Notes under the pieces: model-generated
Database searches by the model: none
Told to the model about the DNA's origin: nothing
The model's input: only the letters and a program-made list of their open reading frames with translations
In this document: positions 61,022 through 64,000 of the stretch, in pieces
How the letters are laid out: each line of letters opens with the position of its first letter
How positions within the stretch are numbered: position 1 is the first letter of the stretch
Position numbers and translations under genes: made by a program
Source: CALCZU01 sp964396165
GTDB lineage: Bacteria; Bdellovibrionota; FAC87; UBA2466
Reading direction: 5' to 3'
NCBI GenBank assembly: GCA_964396165.1
Contig: CAYNEF010000004.1
Coordinates: 32,947 to 96,946 of the forward strand
Length of the DNA stretch: 64,000 nt

Positions 61022-61669
61022 TTATCTGGCGGATAAGAGCTTGCATGCAATACCGGCGAGTGATGCGGCAAGTTGCACATCCCGTTTTTCAGAGACATAG
61101 GGGATATGTATGAAGTATCCGCGCTTGTGTTCACGACAAAGGCGGTAAAAAGTATCGTTACAAACGTAGGTGCCGGCCGAGGTTTCGTTGCCTAGTTCAA
61201 TAGAAAATCCGTTTAAAAAAGCGGGAATGTCACTGGGTATTTCTCCGCCACTAAGAAGATGGTTTTTGTCTTCTTCAGGATCGATTTTATGTTCCACTCC
61301 AGTATCTGGGTCATAATACCAATTACGTGCATAGCGTTCTAATCGGATACGGTCACTTCCCGAATCAACGCCAATACTGATGACGGTGGAATAGGCTTTT
61401 AAATTTTCTTCAGAAATGATTCCTGGGCGAACAGGTAGCTTCTTGGATGTTATTTTCCATTCAGGTTTTCCACAAGTGCTTTCGATTTGTGTGGGCAGGA
61501 GTTTTGCGACTCGTCCAGAAGGGTTGTTTGAGATGCCACCGAAAGGTCCAAAGCCAGTAAGTAAAATCGCGATGGGGGCATCGAGACCTGTGTCTACGAC
61601 AAGTAATTGCGAGCTAAAATCTTGCGCATGGATGAGGAGAGGAAAGAGAAGCACAATGAGCATTTTCAT
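61022..61669 (-). CDS. Secreted pyroglutamyl-peptidase I-like protein (C15)
   Basis: A 215-residue protein with a signal peptide (MKMLIVLLFPLLIHA). Residues 35-50 are the Pcp start ILLTGFGPFGGISNNPS. The catalytic triad is present: Glu111 (IRLERYARN), Cys170 (AGTYVCNDTFY) and His188 (FIHIPY). Pcp removes N-terminal pyroglutamate. Bacterial Pcp is normally cytoplasmic, so the export signal is unusual and suggests processing of external or prey peptides. Confidence 0.88.
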   Translation of the reverse strand: MKMLIVLLFPLLIHAQDFSSQLLVVDTGLDAPIAILLTGFGPFGGISNNPSGRVAKLLPTQIESTCGKPEWKITSKKLPVRPGIISEENLKAYSTVISIGVDSGSDRIRLERYARNWYYDPDTGVEHKIDPEEDKNHLLSGGEIPSDIPAFLNGFSIELGNETSAGTYVCNDTFYRLCREHKRGYFIHIPYVSEKRDVQLAASLAGIACKLLSAR

Positions 61670-61724
61670 GGGAAGGTATATACCTCAATTAACAAATAAT
61701 CAGAAGAGTGTTAAGGTTTCTTCA

Positions 61725-62912
61725 ATGATATTACGTATACAAGACGCTATTTTGCAGACGGCAAAGGCCGTACAGTCAAGGTACCTACTGCCACAGTTGG
61801 AAGCCCTGAGTGAGGAGGTCTCGTATCGCAGTACAGATTGGGTGAGTAAGCTCGCGCTACTTAATAGTCCTCCCAAAACTATTCTTGTATTCAAACCGGA
61901 TGATATTGGCGATGCGGTTCAGGCGTTGCCCGCAATAGCAGAATTACGTAGTACGTTTCCTCAGGCTAAGTTGTTTCTCTTCTGTCAGAAAAAAACCAAA
62001 CCCGTGTATCTTGCATCTGGATTATTTGATGAAATAGTCGATTTAGATGTGACGTTTAAATTTGTACGTTTCCCCGTTTTAAATTTGAAACAAGCTTTAA
62101 GCGGATTTTCTGTAAAACAATTTGATGTAGCCATATTTTTGCGCACTTACTCTTCTTATTTTAAGTACTTTAAAAAAGTGCCGGCTCAAGTTTTATTGCA
62201 CCCTAAAGATCCCAGAATGAAAAGCACTTCGAAATACCAAGTAGCTTTGTCGATGCACGGAAAAACGGTAAGTCACCAGAGCTTGTTGATGTTGGAGTTG
62301 GTGTCTTTACTTACTAGAAAAACCTATACTTCAGAGCAAGTAAGCTATCCCAAAATGGAATTTGGACCGCTTACTAAAAGACCGAATCATATTGTTTTGC
62401 ACCCCTTTGCCAAATACGAAACAAAAAGATTTTCAGAAAACGCGTGGAAAGAATTGCTATTAAGCCTAATCAAAACATACCCGCAGTTAGAGTGGTCGAC
62501 TATTGGGGGCAAAGAAGATCCCAAGTTGGATTTACCATTCAAGGTAAAGCAATTGCAGGGCAGTTTAAGTTTGGATGAAACAGGTAATCTATTGCAAAGC
62601 TCATTGGCTTTTATCGGAAATGAAAGTGGACCTGGACATTTGGCCGCAGCACTTGGAATTCCCACATTAACGTTAATGGGGGGACACTCAGATCCCAATG
62701 AGTGGGCGCCTTATGGCTATAGTTTTGTAATCCGAAATTCTGTACCATGCAGCCCATGTCATAGAAGAGTTTGTCCAGGTTTAGGTCTCATCTGTTTTGA
62801 AAAAATGACGGTTTTGAACATACTAAAGTCGGTAGAAAATTTTATTCACGATGCCCAAACGAAGAATAAAGCTCCCGACAGTCATTTAAGAGTTCTCGAT
62901 CTAAACACTTAA
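61725..62912 (+). CDS. Glycosyltransferase family 9 (heptosyltransferase-like)
   Basis: The start is set at 61725, since upstream sequence overlaps the divergent peptidase gene. The 395-residue protein has the GT9 motifs FKPDDIGDAVQALPAIAELR, HPFAKYETKRF and the donor site NESGPGHLAAALGIPT. It ends with a cysteine-rich segment (VPCSPCHRRVCPG) as in many GT9 proteins. It probably adds heptose or a related sugar to LPS core. Confidence 0.87.
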   Translation: MILRIQDAILQTAKAVQSRYLLPQLEALSEEVSYRSTDWVSKLALLNSPPKTILVFKPDDIGDAVQALPAIAELRSTFPQAKLFLFCQKKTKPVYLASGLFDEIVDLDVTFKFVRFPVLNLKQALSGFSVKQFDVAIFLRTYSSYFKYFKKVPAQVLLHPKDPRMKSTSKYQVALSMHGKTVSHQSLLMLELVSLLTRKTYTSEQVSYPKMEFGPLTKRPNHIVLHPFAKYETKRFSENAWKELLLSLIKTYPQLEWSTIGGKEDPKLDLPFKVKQLQGSLSLDETGNLLQSSLAFIGNESGPGHLAAALGIPTLTLMGGHSDPNEWAPYGYSFVIRNSVPCSPCHRRVCPGLGLICFEKMTVLNILKSVENFIHDAQTKNKAPDSHLRVLDLNT

Positions 62913-62975
62913 AGATATTAGCTTTTTCAAAAAAATTCCCTTTTTTTCGTGCTCCCGTGTATGTAGTGTCCCTCT

Positions 62976-63809
62976 ATGGCCAAATTAGGACAATTTAACG
63001 AGCTGCAAATCCTTGAAAATACTCCCGATGGTGTGTGTTTTGATGACGGCAGAGACGGCGAAATTTGGTTGTTGCAAGGCGAAGTTTTGGATAAAGAAGT
63101 GGGCGAATGGCAGGAAGTGTTTGTCTTAAATGGTGCGGACGATAAGCTACTTGCATCTCTTAATGAGCCTTACGCGTATCTTGGCGAATTTGCCTGTCTG
63201 GAAGTTGTTTCCATTCAAAACATCGGCGCGTTTTTGGATTGGGGTTTAGGCAAAAATTTGTTTCTTCCTTACCGCGAACAAACGAGAGATTTGCGCGAAG
63301 GGGATTATGTTTGTGTTTTTCTTTATCTCGACAACATGAACCGGATTTCCGCATCCATGCGTATTGAAAAATTCGTTGAAAAAAATCCGAACGAGTACGA
63401 AGAAGGCGATTCCGTAGATCTCTTCATTACTCAAAAAACAGATCTTGGCTTTAAAGCAGTCATTAACGAACGCCACCTTGGCTTTCTTTTTAAAGAAGAC
63501 GTGTTTCAAACTCTGTACCCAGGTCAACGCATCCGTGGTTTTATTAAAAAGTTAAGAGACGATGGCAAAATTGATTTAAGCCTTCAGCAGTCTGGATATA
63601 AAGATTGTGATGATATCAGCGAACTCATTCTGACTTTGCTCAAAGAACGGGATGGATATTTACCCATTGGTGATAAATCGAGTGCCGAAGCTATTTATGA
63701 TTTAGTCGGCGTTAGTAAAAAGAAGTACAAAATGGCTGTTGGAAAACTTTATAAAGAAAAGCTCATCGACATCGACGGCAGCGCGACAGGAATTCGATTA
63801 AGATCTTAA
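62976..63809 (+). CDS. S1 RNA-binding protein, CvfB-like
   Basis: A 277-residue protein with three S1-like domains: ~65-130 (GEFACLEVVSIQNIGAFLDWGLGKNLFLP), ~140-200 (GDSVDLFITQKTDLGFKAVIN) and a preceding divergent one. The C-terminal winged helix (GDKSSAEAIYDLVGVSKKKYKMAVGKL) completes the CvfB/YitL architecture. CvfB proteins bind RNA and influence virulence or translation in Firmicutes. Confidence 0.88.
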   Translation: MAKLGQFNELQILENTPDGVCFDDGRDGEIWLLQGEVLDKEVGEWQEVFVLNGADDKLLASLNEPYAYLGEFACLEVVSIQNIGAFLDWGLGKNLFLPYREQTRDLREGDYVCVFLYLDNMNRISASMRIEKFVEKNPNEYEEGDSVDLFITQKTDLGFKAVINERHLGFLFKEDVFQTLYPGQRIRGFIKKLRDDGKIDLSLQQSGYKDCDDISELILTLLKERDGYLPIGDKSSAEAIYDLVGVSKKKYKMAVGKLYKEKLIDIDGSATGIRLRS

Positions 63810-63870
63810 TTTAGCAAAAATTTATTGAAATTTACCTGGTACCAAATTCTGAATTGAAACGCTGCTACTT

Positions 63871-63983
63871 AGCCCTCACAGTTGGAGATGCATTTAACTT
63901 TCACATCGCTCCTATGGAGAACGTATCTATCTCGTTCAAAAAGGTTAGAAGGTATAAACGGCCCCCCGTTTTGACCGAGGGCT
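63871..63983. other. Structured segment after the last gene, nature unknown
   Basis: Closing arms agccctc (63871-63877) and gagggct (63977-63983) enclose a ggag/ctcc hairpin, gaacg/cgttc and a clear aaacgg/ccgttt hairpin (63956-63961, 63966-63971). The cloverleaf-like layout is too long for a tRNA and lacks a T-arm. It could be an RNA leader of a gene beyond the right edge. Confidence 0.3.
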
Positions 63984-64000
63984 AGCCATCAAGAAGATGG

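Noticed and set aside
63871..63983. tRNA gene
   Set aside because: The segment is too long and lacks a T-arm GGTTCGAAT-type motif and a recognisable anticodon arm.

Overview
The window looks like chromosomal DNA of a Gram-negative bacterium of the Bdellovibrionota type (Bdellovibrio-like or a relative). The envelope genes lpxC, lgt, a heptosyltransferase-like GT9 enzyme and many outer-membrane beta-barrel proteins point to a lipopolysaccharide outer membrane. Two TIGR02147-family regulators, an Rsm22-like methyltransferase, a myxobacteria/Bdellovibrio-type 'outer membrane beta-barrel domain' protein and a large share of small signal-peptide proteins fit that phylum. The DNA is moderately AT-rich, coding is dense on both strands, GTG/TTG starts are common and many genes overlap by 1-4 nt. 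No rRNA, tRNA, CRISPR array, prophage or transposase was recognised. The lineage is inferred from gene content, not from a marker search.

Layout. 1-5.6 kb: a partial repeat-rich (TPR-like) regulator, a secreted trypsin-like protease, and a minus-strand group with a thioredoxin-fold protein and adenine deaminase. 5.7-9.5 kb: a NodIJ/DrrAB-type ABC exporter, glutaredoxin, RNase HI with a C-terminal hybrid-binding domain, and an MscS channel. 9.5-18.2 kb: two guanidino-modifying-superfamily enzymes, an Rsm22-like methyltransferase, TrmO, a VTT-GDPD fusion and TatA. 18.3-29.8 kb: secreted phospholipase-D-like protein, glycosyltransferase, low-complexity lipoprotein, S46 peptidase, several outer-membrane proteins and an SDR. 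29.9-43.2 kb: mostly housekeeping, with a response regulator, prmA, a thiamine-type ABC importer, CBS protein, lpxC, galU, priA and an M50 protease. 43.3-50.4 kb: outer-membrane proteins, lgt, a metalloprotease-like lipoprotein and a DksA-type protein. 50.4-57 kb: an accessory region with two TIGR02147 regulators, each beside a secreted protein whose mature end has a GNE(R/Q)GGG motif; one such protein carries a metzincin-like zinc site and is followed by an inhibitory-type serpin. 58-60.9 kb (minus strand): a tightly coupled three-gene set, isocyanide synthase (DIT1/PvcA family), Fe(II)/2-oxoglutarate dioxygenase (TauD/PvcB type) and cytochrome P450. 61-64 kb: a secreted pyroglutamyl-peptidase-like protein, a GT9 enzyme and a CvfB-like S1 protein.

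The most striking item is the PvcA-PvcB-P450 operon, a compact candidate isonitrile natural-product pathway. In known pathways PvcA converts an amino-acid amine (tyrosine or tryptophan) to an isonitrile, the PvcB-type dioxygenase usually decarboxylates/desaturates it to a vinyl isonitrile, and a P450 could then hydroxylate or couple the product. Other unusual items are RNase HI with its hybrid-binding domain at the C terminus, a sigma54-type activator with an altered GAFTGA loop, palindromic sites upstream of both TIGR02147 genes, an intrinsic terminator whose loop contains the next gene's start codon, and several highly structured intergenic stretches that could be RNAs.
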